8,727 bases of DNA from Bacteroidia bacterium. Its GTDB lineage: Bacteria > Bacteroidota > Bacteroidia > Bacteroidales > BM520. The notes under the pieces are model-generated. The model saw only the letters and a program-made list of their open reading frames with translations, ran no database searches and was not told the origin of the DNA. Below, in pieces: positions 1-6,604 of the stretch. Both the position numbers and the translations under genes were made by a program. Where the stretch lies: assembly GCA_009930445.1 (NCBI GenBank), contig RZYD01000085.1, positions 1 through 8,727 on the forward strand, read 5' to 3'. The stretch's first letter is position 1, and every line of letters begins with the position of its first letter.

Positions 1-1
1 G

Positions 2-352
2 CGTATGGCGGAGGCATGGAGTTGTTCCGGGGCTGACTTCTGTATTGCATTGCGCAATATACCCGATGTTTCACGCTATGGACAGGTGGAAATGGATGAT
101 CAAGGACGAATTTGCCGGTTTTCAGAAAAAGGGGGCGGGCAAAATCCCGGGTTGATTAACGGGGGGGTTTACCTGATGCAACGTAAACGCCTTTTTGAGG
201 TGGCTCCGGAAGGGCCTTTTTCGATAGAAAAAGAGCTGTTTATGACGGAAAATCGTCTTTTCCTTTTGGGATATGTTTGTACAAAGTATTTTATTGATAT
301 TGGAATACCTGAAGATTATCAACGGGCACAACATGAGTTTATTCAGCGATAG
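2..352 (+). CDS. hddC: D-glycero-D-manno-heptose 1-phosphate nucleotidyltransferase (HddC-like), C-terminal part
   Basis: This is the last 116 residues of a sugar-1-phosphate nucleotidyltransferase; the 5' end and the N-terminal nucleotide-binding motif lie outside the window. The visible part has the family's C-terminal landmarks: a RYGQVEMDDQGRI strand pair, the sugar-binding segment LINGGVYLM, and FIDIGIPEDYQRAQ near the end (about nt 290-331), whose DIG aspartate is the usual second metal ligand. Family knowledge: such enzymes join NTP and a sugar 1-phosphate in the cytoplasm, and HddC uses GTP to give GDP-D-glycero-alpha-D-manno-heptose. The heptose assignment rests on the FIDIGIPEDY style tail and on the gmhB gene that overlaps its end by 20 nt. 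The ATG at 5 is internal, since the frame is open to the window edge. A mannose-1-phosphate guanylyltransferase is the main alternative. Confidence 0.82.
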   Translation, partial: RMAEAWSCSGADFCIALRNIPDVSRYGQVEMDDQGRICRFSEKGGGQNPGLINGGVYLMQRKRLFEVAPEGPFSIEKELFMTENRLFLLGYVCTKYFIDIGIPEDYQRAQHEFIQR

Positions 353-911
353 TAAAAAAGCTACACTTTTTCTCGACCGCGATGGGGTGATCAACCGTCG
401 TGTGGTTGATGGGTATGTTACGCATCCGGACGAGCTGGTTATTCTTCGGGGCGTGACCGAAGCAATGGCTGTTTTTACCTCATTTTTTCAACGTATTATT
501 GTGGTTTCTAACCAGCAGGGCGTTGGGAAGGGCATTATGACTTCCGGAGCAGTGCATCGTGTGCATGCCTACCTGAAGGAGCGGATAGCCCGCGCAGGTG
601 GCCGGATTGATGGCATCTATTTTTGCCCTGCGCTGGAATCGGAGAACCACCCCTGGAGGAAACCCTCCACAGGGATGGCGCTTGCGGCCCAAAATGATTT
701 CCCGGAGATCGAATTCAGCCATGCCTGGATGGCTGGTGATTCGCGAAGTGATATGCTTTTCGCACGAAGGCTGAATATGCGGGCTGTTTTTATTGAAACC
801 GAACCCACGCGTGAAACCCTATCACCTGATCTTTTTGATCTGCGCTTTCCCTCACTGCTTGCCTTTGCCCATTTTCTGCAAAACGAGCAAAATTCTACTT
901 CCCGGCTATGA
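333..911 (+). CDS. gmhB: D-glycero-D-manno-heptose 1,7-bisphosphate 7-phosphatase, HAD superfamily
   Basis: This 192-residue cytoplasmic phosphatase should remove the C7 phosphate of heptose 1,7-bisphosphate, the step before nucleotide activation. HAD motifs are complete: FLDRDGVIN with nucleophile D15 and acid/base D17, VVSNQQG with S59-N60-Q61, R109-K110-P111, and GDSRSD (135-140) with the metal-binding aspartates. E. coli GmhB carries a four-ligand zinc loop (CxH...CxC). Here the loop is shorter and keeps only C98 and H106, so zinc binding is doubtful. I chose the ATG at 333 because the protein then begins about 14 residues before the nucleophile, as is normal; an ATG at 273 would add 20 residues and overlap the upstream gene by 80 nt. 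The gene overlaps the HddC-like gene by 20 nt and the next gene by 4 nt, implying translational coupling. Pairing with an HddC-like enzyme suggests the alpha anomer as substrate. Confidence 0.88.
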   Translation: MSLFSDSKKATLFLDRDGVINRRVVDGYVTHPDELVILRGVTEAMAVFTSFFQRIIVVSNQQGVGKGIMTSGAVHRVHAYLKERIARAGGRIDGIYFCPALESENHPWRKPSTGMALAAQNDFPEIEFSHAWMAGDSRSDMLFARRLNMRAVFIETEPTRETLSPDLFDLRFPSLLAFAHFLQNEQNSTSRL

Positions 912-2359
912 CCCCCCTGCTTATTCTTACTACCTTTCTGCTGTACACGGGAATATTGTTTTTTGTCTCTTGGTTAACTACCCGAAAATCTGGTTCTAAT
1001 AGTGCCTTCTTCTCCGGAAATCACCAGTCGCCCTGGATGTTGGTGGCCTACGGTATGATTGGTGCCTCTTTGTCGGGTGTAACTTTTATTTCTGTTCCCG
1101 GCGATGTGCTGAATACTTCCTTTAGTTATATGCTGATTGTTTTTGGTTATCTGGTAGGTTATCTGGTGATTGCAAAAGTCTTGATGCCCGTTTACTACCG
1201 GATGAAGCTCACCTCCATCTATTCCTACCTCGGAAGTCGTTTTGGAATCGTTTCCTATAAAACCGGCTCGTTCTTTTTCCTGCTTTCCCGCGTTATTGGT
1301 GCCTCTTTTCGGATGTATCTTGTTGTGAATGTATTACATCTTTTTGTTTTTAAAAACTACGAGATTCCATTTATCGCTACAGTGGCTTTTTTTATTCTTC
1401 TTATCCTTATCTATACCTTTCGGGGAGGGATAAAAACGATTGTCTGGACCGACACACTGCAAACTACCTTTATGCTCGGGGCTTTGGTGCTTTCCATTGC
1501 ACTGATTTCGAAGGAAATGGGGGAGGGGTTGTTTTCGTTAAGCCGACAGGTTTTTGATGATGGCCTTTCGCGTTTGGTGTTTACGGATATCAATTCAAAA
1601 CAACATTTTTTGAAGCAATTTTTTAGCGGAATGTTTATTACGATTGTAATGACTGGTTTGGATCAGGACATGATGCAGAAGAATCTTACCTGTCGTAACC
1701 TTAAAGACGCGCAAAAAAATATGTTTTGGATGAGTGCCTCGTTGGTGCCTGTAAATTTTATTTTTTTAATGTTGGGAGGTTTTTTAATTCTTTTTGCCCG
1801 TTCTAAAGGGATGGCCATTCCGTCGACAACCGATGATTTGTTTCCCCTCATCGCGCTTCAGTATTTAGGACCTGTAGCAGGGATCGTTTTTATTATTGGG
1901 CTGATTTCGGCTGCTTATAGTTCGGCCGACAGCGCCCTGACTTCACTGACCACAGCTTTCTGTGTCGATTTTTTGAATTTTGAAACGCGAAGTGATTTGT
2001 CGGAGGAGCGCGCAGTGGCTATCCGCAAAAAAGTGCATATTATGGTCGCTTTTGTCATTATGGCGGTAATTGCTGTTTTCCATGCGATTAATGATGCTTC
2101 GGTTATTTCAAAATTATTCACGGTGGCCGGGTATACTTACGGGCCGTTGCTTGGGCTTTTTTCTTTTGGCTTGTTCACCCGTTACCGGGTTATCGATCAT
2201 TGGATTCCGCTGGTGGCCTTTGCTTCGCCGGTGATATGCTATATTTTGAGTCGAAATTCAGCCGATTGGTTTAACGGGTACCATTTTGGGTTCGAATTGC
2301 TTATTGTGAACGGTTTACTTACGTTTGCCGGGTTATGGCTCTTGCGGAAAAAATCATAG
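908..2359 (+). CDS. Sodium:solute symporter family (SSS) transporter, substrate unknown
   Basis: This 483-residue inner-membrane protein has about 13 hydrophobic segments and an outward N-terminal helix, matching the LeuT-fold SSS family in length and layout. Family marks are GMIGASLSGVTFISVPGDV (49-67), GGIKTIVWTDTLQ (173-185), TGLDQDMMQKNL (249-260) and YSSADSALTSLTT (337-349). By alignment to PutP, S338 and S339 fall where the helix-8 Na2-site residues lie, so sodium coupling is likely. The substrate cannot be read from sequence; relatives take sugars, amino acids, organic acids or sialic acid. The start ATG overlaps the gmhB stop as ATGA (908-911), so the two genes are almost certainly co-translated. 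Whether it has any role linked to heptose is unknown. No clear hairpin follows the stop. Confidence 0.9.
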   Translation: MTPLLILTTFLLYTGILFFVSWLTTRKSGSNSAFFSGNHQSPWMLVAYGMIGASLSGVTFISVPGDVLNTSFSYMLIVFGYLVGYLVIAKVLMPVYYRMKLTSIYSYLGSRFGIVSYKTGSFFFLLSRVIGASFRMYLVVNVLHLFVFKNYEIPFIATVAFFILLILIYTFRGGIKTIVWTDTLQTTFMLGALVLSIALISKEMGEGLFSLSRQVFDDGLSRLVFTDINSKQHFLKQFFSGMFITIVMTGLDQDMMQKNLTCRNLKDAQKNMFWMSASLVPVNFIFLMLGGFLILFARSKGMAIPSTTDDLFPLIALQYLGPVAGIVFIIGLISAAYSSADSALTSLTTAFCVDFLNFETRSDLSEERAVAIRKKVHIMVAFVIMAVIAVFHAINDASVISKLFTVAGYTYGPLLGLFSFGLFTRYRVIDHWIPLVAFASPVICYILSRNSADWFNGYHFGFELLIVNGLLTFAGLWLLRKKS

Positions 2360-2383
2360 AGCTTAACCATTTAATAGTTTCCT

Positions 2384-2391
2384 TATCTTTA
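2384..2391 (+). promoter_or_regulatory. Possible weak -7 element upstream of the DUF4831 gene
   Basis: TATCTTTA matches the Bacteroidota -7 consensus TAnnTTTG except for the last base. No TTTG is seen 17-23 bases upstream, so the call is weak. If real, the transcript would have a leader of about 110 nt before the ATG at 2503 and would allow the DUF4831 gene to be expressed apart from the symporter. Confidence 0.3.
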
Positions 2392-2502
2392 CAACAGAAA
2401 AAATGCAGGTGTGATACCGGGCTGACAGCAATACGAATCCGCAAGCACGAAAGCATTGCAAAAAGGGCGTTACATCTTATTTTAACTTAAATTATTTTTC
2501 TG

Positions 2503-3624
2503 ATGAAAAAGTTTTTTCTTTTTTTCTTATTGCTCTTAGGGGTGGCACCCCTGGTAGGAGCCCAAAGCCGACAGGTTGTTACTCAGAACGACAACGGAAT
2601 TGCCTGTACCCTTCCCGCTACGGCATTAATTATTGAGGTTACCGTGGAACGCATGGATTCATATCCTGGTCCGCTGGCCGATTATGCCGGGCCGTTGCTG
2701 GGTATTCAGCATCCATTGCGCCAACGACAAACTTCCTATCGGATTACCGGCGTAGCGCTACGTGATTATGTGATCAGTGATTTAGCTACTTTTTCACGTT
2801 TACACTATTCAGGCGAAAAATCGAAGGAAGAACAACGTAGTATGGTTTCCCTGCATACGAATGGTACATTGGCTGGAATAAATATGCCGGGTTTGTCACC
2901 ATCGGCCTCTCCGTCTTTTTCTTATTCTTTGCCTGAATGGAGCATGAAAGCGCCTGATTATGACCTTTATCTTTCATGCCCCAGCCAGGTTACTGTTACC
3001 GATACACTGGTTCAACTGGTTACCCTGGATGGCACCACGGTGCGGGATGTATCTTATTCACAGCGGGTTATTGCCTATCAGGAAGCGGATAAGGCCAATG
3101 ATTTTGTGGATAAAATTGAGCGGATCAGAAGCGAACGGATGAATCTGCTTTCCGGATACCAGGAGGTGGCTTATCCGGAAGGAACACTCCGCTATATGGA
3201 CGGTGAGTTTCAACGGATGGAAGAAGCGTATTTGTCGCTTTTTCGCGGAGTTCAGACCCGGGAGGAGAAGGTGTTTACTTTCTTTGTTATCCCTGAAAAG
3301 CAGCACTTGAAGAAACCATTATTTGTATGCGGATTTTCGGAAAGTGACGGGGTGAGCTATAGTGGAAGAACCGCAGGAAAAGGGATAGAATTGCATTTTC
3401 ATGCCGACAATATCCCGGAGGTTTCTTCTCCCGAGGTAAAAGGTCTCACTTACCGCCTGCCTGTTGCAGGTAGTGTAGTAGTGCATTATGTGCATGAAAT
3501 TCTAGGTGGCGGTGTTTTCCTGTTTCCCCAATTTGGTCCGGTTATTACGGTTCCTGCTTCAACACACCCATCGGCAATGATTGATCCAAAAACGGGGGCT
3601 GCCACCAGTATATCAATGGATTAG
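2503..3624 (+). CDS. Exported DUF4831 family protein
   Basis: This 373-residue protein has a clear signal peptide (MKKFFLFFLLLLGVAPLVGA) with a probable signal peptidase I cut after A20. There is no lipobox cysteine, so it is likely periplasmic or secreted. It resembles DUF4831, a Bacteroidota family without a known function: an N-terminal domain with GIACTLPATALIIEVTVER and YPGPLADYAGPLLGI (about 32-68), then KANDFVDKIERIRSERMNLLSGYQEVAYPEG (about 197-227) and MEEAYLSLFRG (239-249). The C-terminal part (270-350) is beta-rich. Family members are usually about 350 residues, so this appears full length. It stands after a 143-nt gap behind the symporter and may have its own promoter. A poor ribosome binding site before the ATG, in an AT-rich stretch, is normal for Bacteroidota. 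Confidence 0.78.
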   Translation: MKKFFLFFLLLLGVAPLVGAQSRQVVTQNDNGIACTLPATALIIEVTVERMDSYPGPLADYAGPLLGIQHPLRQRQTSYRITGVALRDYVISDLATFSRLHYSGEKSKEEQRSMVSLHTNGTLAGINMPGLSPSASPSFSYSLPEWSMKAPDYDLYLSCPSQVTVTDTLVQLVTLDGTTVRDVSYSQRVIAYQEADKANDFVDKIERIRSERMNLLSGYQEVAYPEGTLRYMDGEFQRMEEAYLSLFRGVQTREEKVFTFFVIPEKQHLKKPLFVCGFSESDGVSYSGRTAGKGIELHFHADNIPEVSSPEVKGLTYRLPVAGSVVVHYVHEILGGGVFLFPQFGPVITVPASTHPSAMIDPKTGAATSISMD

Positions 3625-3631
3625 TTTATTA

Positions 3632-3934
3632 TTACCGTATGCCTTCAAATATACGTTGATACAGTTCGCCAAAGAGGGGGATAGGGTCAGTGCGGTAGTT
3701 GAGGGCATTGATCAGGGCAATGATCCAGAAAATAAGCATAACCACGGCCAGAATCCATCCAATAATGGGTATCCATCCCAAAAGCAGCACAGTAAGGTTA
3801 ATCCCTAATGCCTGGCGGAGATGAAAAGTTAAAAAGGGTGTCCGGCCGTTTCGCAGTGCCAGTAGTGCAATTATCCATCCTAGAATGGTAATGTAGCTGA
3901 TGGTTCCAAAAAGTACTTCGTCTTGTTTATTCAT
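3632..3934 (-). CDS. Small integral membrane protein, Tic20/DUF4870-like
   Basis: This 100-residue protein has three predicted membrane helices (about 10-27, 45-60 and 61-78) and an FHLRQALG motif (37-44) in the first loop. That arrangement, with an F-H-x-x-Q-A core and a closing RTDPIPLFGELYQRIF segment, is typical of the small DUF4870/Tic20-like proteins that Bacteroidota annotations often call 'import component protein'. Their function in bacteria is not established and the name should not be taken as evidence for protein import. It begins only 4 nt after the kdsA stop and is almost surely in the same transcript. Its own stop lies 7 nt from the convergent DUF4831 gene. Confidence 0.75.
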   Translation of the reverse strand: MNKQDEVLFGTISYITILGWIIALLALRNGRTPFLTFHLRQALGINLTVLLLGWIPIIGWILAVVMLIFWIIALINALNYRTDPIPLFGELYQRIFEGIR

Positions 3935-3938
3935 TGTT

Positions 3939-4754
3939 TTAATGGTTTATGGCGTTATAAATGCGTTGCAGCCGCATCAGCAGTTCTTCTGCGTGCTGCA
4001 GAGGCAACATGTTGGCGCTGTCTGATTTTGCGTTGGCGGGGTTCGGGTGCGTTTCCATGAAAATTCCGTCGGCACCGGCTGCAATACCTGCACTTGCAAT
4101 TGTCCGGATAAGCTCAGGCATTCCTCCCGTTACTCCGGTGGGTTGGTTGGGTTGTTGAAGTGAATGGGTGACATCCAGCACTACCGGCACTTCCTGTGTC
4201 TTCATCCATGGAATCGATCGCATATCCACAATTAAATCCTGATACCCGAAGGTTGTTCCTCTTTCTGTTAGTAAAATTTGTGCATCACTAACCGATTTTA
4301 CCTTCTGCACAGCATACTGCATGGCCTGAGGTGACACAAATTGTCCTTTTTTAATATTTACTGCTTTTCCGGTACGTCCGGCTGCGACCAGCAACTCTGT
4401 TTGCCGGCATAAAAATGCAGGTATCTGCAGAATGTCTACATATTCCGATGCTATTTCGGCTTCCTGTGGGGTGTGTACATCGGTGAGCACCGGTACCTGT
4501 AGGCTATTGCGAATCTCTTTTAGTAATTCCAGTCCCTCTAAATCACCAATCCCGGTAAAGGAATCGATACGACTGCGGTTGGCTTTTCGGTACGAAGCCT
4601 TAAATATGAATGGAATATGGAGCCGTGTGGTGATGGCTTTGAGTTCGGCTGCAATTTGCATGGGGAGTTGGGTGTTCTCAATTACACATGGCCCGGCAAT
4701 AAGGAAAAAGGAACTTTTATTCTTAAAAAGCAATTCCGGATTCAGGTTCATCAT
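3939..4754 (-). CDS. kdsA: 3-deoxy-8-phosphooctulonate synthase (Kdo-8-phosphate synthase), metal-dependent type
   Basis: This 271-residue cytoplasmic enzyme condenses phosphoenolpyruvate with D-arabinose 5-phosphate to give Kdo 8-phosphate, the precursor of the Kdo of lipopolysaccharide inner core. Motifs fill the whole length: LIAGPCVIE (18-26), FKASYRKANRSR (51-62), PVLTDVHTP (88-96), DILQIPAFLCRQTELL (107-122), VNIKKGQFVSP (132-142), DVTHSLQ (194-200) and FMETHPNP (232-239). The four ligands known from the metal-dependent Aquifex enzyme are all present: C23, H197, E234 and D245. The E. coli enzyme, which needs no metal, has asparagine at the cysteine position, so this is the metal-dependent class. 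Either of two adjacent ATGs (4754 or 4751) could start translation. It heads a two-gene unit with the small membrane protein. Confidence 0.96.
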   Translation of the reverse strand: MMNLNPELLFKNKSSFFLIAGPCVIENTQLPMQIAAELKAITTRLHIPFIFKASYRKANRSRIDSFTGIGDLEGLELLKEIRNSLQVPVLTDVHTPQEAEIASEYVDILQIPAFLCRQTELLVAAGRTGKAVNIKKGQFVSPQAMQYAVQKVKSVSDAQILLTERGTTFGYQDLIVDMRSIPWMKTQEVPVVLDVTHSLQQPNQPTGVTGGMPELIRTIASAGIAAGADGIFMETHPNPANAKSDSANMLPLQHAEELLMRLQRIYNAINH

Positions 4755-4765
4755 TTTTTTTCCTG

Positions 4766-4773
4766 CAAATATA
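4766..4773 (-). promoter_or_regulatory. Candidate -7 promoter element for kdsA
   Basis: Read on the minus strand, this is TATATTTG, a full match to the Bacteroidota -7 consensus TAnnTTTG. No convincing TTTG lies at the -33 distance. Transcription starting 5-8 nt downstream would leave a leader of only about 3-8 nt before the kdsA ATG at 4754, so the mRNA would be nearly leaderless. Confidence 0.5.
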
Positions 4774-4926
4774 CAAATAATGCATCGTAACTGTTGTGTT
4801 AAACACTTTCATCTGACGTATGTTTTGCCGGGGGAACCATGAAATTGTTTCCGGGATGCTGAGCGATTTGAGAAAAATGTAATACCTTCGGTTTTCTTTT
4901 GCTCTGATGCTATGAAACGCAGATGA

Positions 4927-4958
4927 TTTGATAGGGACACGATAAATAATTATTTTTG
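4927..4958 (+). promoter_or_regulatory. Bacteroidota-type promoter for the 4990 gene
   Basis: TTTG (4927-4930), a 20-base spacer, then TATTTTTG (4951-4958) match both halves and the usual spacing of the primary Bacteroidota promoter. Transcription would begin near 4963-4966, some 25 nt before the first ATG of the exported protein. This is the best-formed promoter in the window. Confidence 0.7.
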
Positions 4959-4963
4959 AGAAC

Positions 4964-4978
4964 AGGAAGTTTCTTCCT
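4964..4978 (+). promoter_or_regulatory. Hairpin at the 5' end of the 4990 transcript
   Basis: AGGAAG, a TTT loop and CTTCCT form a perfect 6-bp stem directly where transcription should begin. Such a 5'-terminal hairpin could stabilise the mRNA. It also hides the only Shine-Dalgarno-like AGGAAG, which in any case lies about 20 nt before the ATG. Confidence 0.45.
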
Positions 4979-4989
4979 CCCTTTAATAA

Positions 4990-5658
4990 ATGGATTCTAT
5001 GCAGATGAACGTTTACCGGATTATTATTTTTGGTCTGACGCTGGTTCTTTGCAGGTGCTCGCGACCTGAAGTGCAACTTCCGGAATTCTATACACAGCAA
5101 TATTTTTCTTCTGCCATACCTTATTATGATTTAGTGGGGCATGATAATGATATTCCTTTGGCTTTTTTGGGTGTGGAGATGGAGGCGGTGGATTCTGTGT
5201 TATTGGAAGGAAACCAGGGGGAATTACACGCCTATTGTGATCAGGAAAAGGGTTGCATTCATATTTCGGGTTATTATGGCTATCCGGCCGCGCTGGTCAA
5301 CCTGACGTTATGGGTCGATGGCTATCCTGTTTCGTATTTACTACGCAACAGCGCATCGGGTTATGTGCCGCTGATGGCGGAGAGTAGCATTCGATTGGCA
5401 AAAGTAAATCATACCCGTAGAAGGGTAATGATTTCTTATAACCGGCCTGTGGAGCAATGGTTTATTTACTGTGGGAAATTTCGGATACCGGATCGTTTCT
5501 ATAGCTCTGGCAATGGAGTGCTCACCCTGTACATTCCGGTGGAAGCGCAATCTGTTGCGGTTTCTGAGCTGTTGATTGCCGGCAGCGACGGGGTGAATTT
5601 TAGCAATACCCTGCGTATTCCACTGCATTTCGGTTTGGTGGCTGATCAACCGGAATAA
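4990..5658 (+). CDS. Hypothetical exported protein, possible lipoprotein
   Basis: I do not recognise this 222-residue protein. The N terminus is positively charged and then hydrophobic (NVYRIIIFGLTLVLCRCS, from residue 7), ending in C21 and C23. That resembles a lipoprotein signal, but neither cysteine has the small residue normally found at position -1, so acylation is uncertain. The rest is rich in beta-prone, aromatic segments and seems to fall into two similar-sized parts (about 45-115 and 125-215), which could be two Ig-like beta-sandwich domains. Extra cysteines occur in AYCDQEKGC and IYCGKF. ATGs at 4990, 4999 and 5005 are all possible; the third puts the charged residues at the usual place for a signal peptide. 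It is a single-gene unit with its own promoter and a hairpin terminator beyond its end. Confidence 0.75.
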   Translation: MDSMQMNVYRIIIFGLTLVLCRCSRPEVQLPEFYTQQYFSSAIPYYDLVGHDNDIPLAFLGVEMEAVDSVLLEGNQGELHAYCDQEKGCIHISGYYGYPAALVNLTLWVDGYPVSYLLRNSASGYVPLMAESSIRLAKVNHTRRRVMISYNRPVEQWFIYCGKFRIPDRFYSSGNGVLTLYIPVEAQSVAVSELLIAGSDGVNFSNTLRIPLHFGLVADQPE

Positions 5659-5770
5659 CTGTGCAGTCATGTGGAGATCAGGTTTGTACCCTGACAACCG
5701 CATCCGGTATACCCCATCGCATAGGCCAAATACGGTGAGGCTGTTTTGGAATAACCGGGAATGGCTGATA

Positions 5771-5803
5771 AAAGAGCTGTCCGAAGTGTTCAGACAGCTC
5801 TTT
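5771..5803. terminator. Bidirectional hairpin terminator between the exported protein and pepE
   Basis: AAAGAGCTGTC (5771-5781) and GACAGCTCTTT (5793-5803) form a perfect 11-bp stem. After one C-A mismatch, the inner bases add GAA-TTC pairs around a GTG loop. A-rich start and T-rich end make it usable in both directions. The T tract is short on both strands. It lies between convergent genes, 6 nt past the pepE stop and 112 nt past the upstream stop. Confidence 0.8.
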
Positions 5804-5809
5804 GGGCTA

Positions 5810-6553
5810 TTATTTCATTAAAAATTGTAATTCATCTGAGTTACTGATTTCTCTGATGGCTTCATTATGTTTAAAAATTCTTACCGGCTTGGGGCCTGTC
5901 AGCGTCAGGGTGTTGTTTTCGATTTGCAGTAAACAGGCTTCGCGAAGCCCTACGACATACATTTGAGGGTTTACCACCAAAAATTCCAGAATACGCTGTT
6001 CACGGGTTTCTCCACCATGGCCCTGTGGATTGGCGTCGAGATAATGGGGATTAATCTGGAAAGGCACCAGATTAAGGCAGTCAAAACTTTCCGGTTCAAT
6101 AACAGGCATGTCGTTGGTTGTCTTCAGCGACGGGCAGGCCACATTACTACCGGCACTCCATCCCATATAGGGCACACCTTCGAGTACGCGTTCGCGGATA
6201 GGTTTCATCATGCCGAGTTTGTGCATCATATACACGAGGTGGAATGTATTACCACCCCCTACAGCGATTGCCTGTGCTTCCGTGATTGCCTTAACGGGGT
6301 CGTCGCAGCGATGGATCGACCGGATTGTAGTTCCGAGTTCCTTAAAAACAGTGGCTACACGGTTTTCATAGGTGTCGTAAGAGGCTTCCAGCCCCTGGTC
6401 GGAGAGGTTAATTCCCGCATAGGGGATAAACAGGATTTCTTTGGCCGTTGTGGAGTTGAGGAATGTTTTAATGTGTGGGCGGGGCCATCCTAAATAGGCC
6501 TCCCCAAAATTCGTGGAATTGCTGATCAGCAGCATTTTTCTTTTCATCGTCAT
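5810..6553 (-). CDS. pepE: Dipeptidase E (alpha-aspartyl dipeptidase), peptidase family S51
   Basis: This 247-residue cytoplasmic serine peptidase should split N-terminal aspartyl dipeptides (Asp-Xaa). It is collinear with enterobacterial PepE (about 229 residues) with a slightly longer N-terminal half. Seen directly: LLISNSTNFG (8-17), FIPYAGI (42-48), VGGGNTFHL (98-106), the nucleophile elbow GWSAGSN (131-137) with S133, TTNDMP (145-150) with D148, INPHY (167-171) with H170, and GETREQRI (181-188). The spacings from the serine, 15 residues to the aspartate and 37 to the histidine, equal those of the Salmonella enzyme (S120, D135, H157). ATG at 6553 is used here; ATG at 6547 would fit equally well. 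It is a single gene with its own promoter candidate and terminator. Confidence 0.95.
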   Translation of the reverse strand: MTMKRKMLLISNSTNFGEAYLGWPRPHIKTFLNSTTAKEILFIPYAGINLSDQGLEASYDTYENRVATVFKELGTTIRSIHRCDDPVKAITEAQAIAVGGGNTFHLVYMMHKLGMMKPIRERVLEGVPYMGWSAGSNVACPSLKTTNDMPVIEPESFDCLNLVPFQINPHYLDANPQGHGGETREQRILEFLVVNPQMYVVGLREACLLQIENNTLTLTGPKPVRIFKHNEAIREISNSDELQFLMK

Positions 6554-6591
6554 TATTTTTTATTGTTCATCTGTTTTTATCGATATTTTTA

Positions 6592-6599
6592 CAAATATA
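6592..6599 (-). promoter_or_regulatory. Candidate -7 promoter element for pepE
   Basis: On the minus strand this reads TATATTTG, a full TAnnTTTG match. No TTTG is found at the proper -33 spacing. The leader to the pepE ATG at 6553 would be about 30 nt. Confidence 0.5.
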
Positions 6600-6604
6600 T
6601 TGAT

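Noticed and set aside
2319..2456. Minus-strand reading frame of 45 codons crossing the leader before the DUF4831 gene into the symporter gene
   Set aside because: It is antisense to the symporter's end, has no recognisable domain, promoter or ribosome binding site, and its composition is as expected by chance.
4861..4904. Imperfect hairpin (GAGC...GCTC outer stem, GAGAAAA/TTTTCTT inner stem) in the kdsA-4990 intergenic region
   Set aside because: Two short AT-rich stems with an uneven internal loop and a 15-nt loop; it lies upstream of both promoters and has no gene to terminate.
4990..5058. Standard lipoprotein signal at C21 or C23 of the exported protein
   Set aside because: Residues before the cysteines are leucine and arginine instead of the small residue needed at -1, so only a possible lipoprotein is claimed.
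4723..5100. 125-residue minus-strand frame spanning the kdsA start and the divergent intergenic region
   Set aside because: It covers the start of kdsA in another frame, the plus-strand promoter and the start of the exported protein. The sequence looks like translated non-coding DNA.
5659..5770. Non-coding stretch after the exported protein, checked for a frameshifted continuation
   Set aside because: All three forward frames close quickly and show no protein-like sequence, so the gene ends at 5658.
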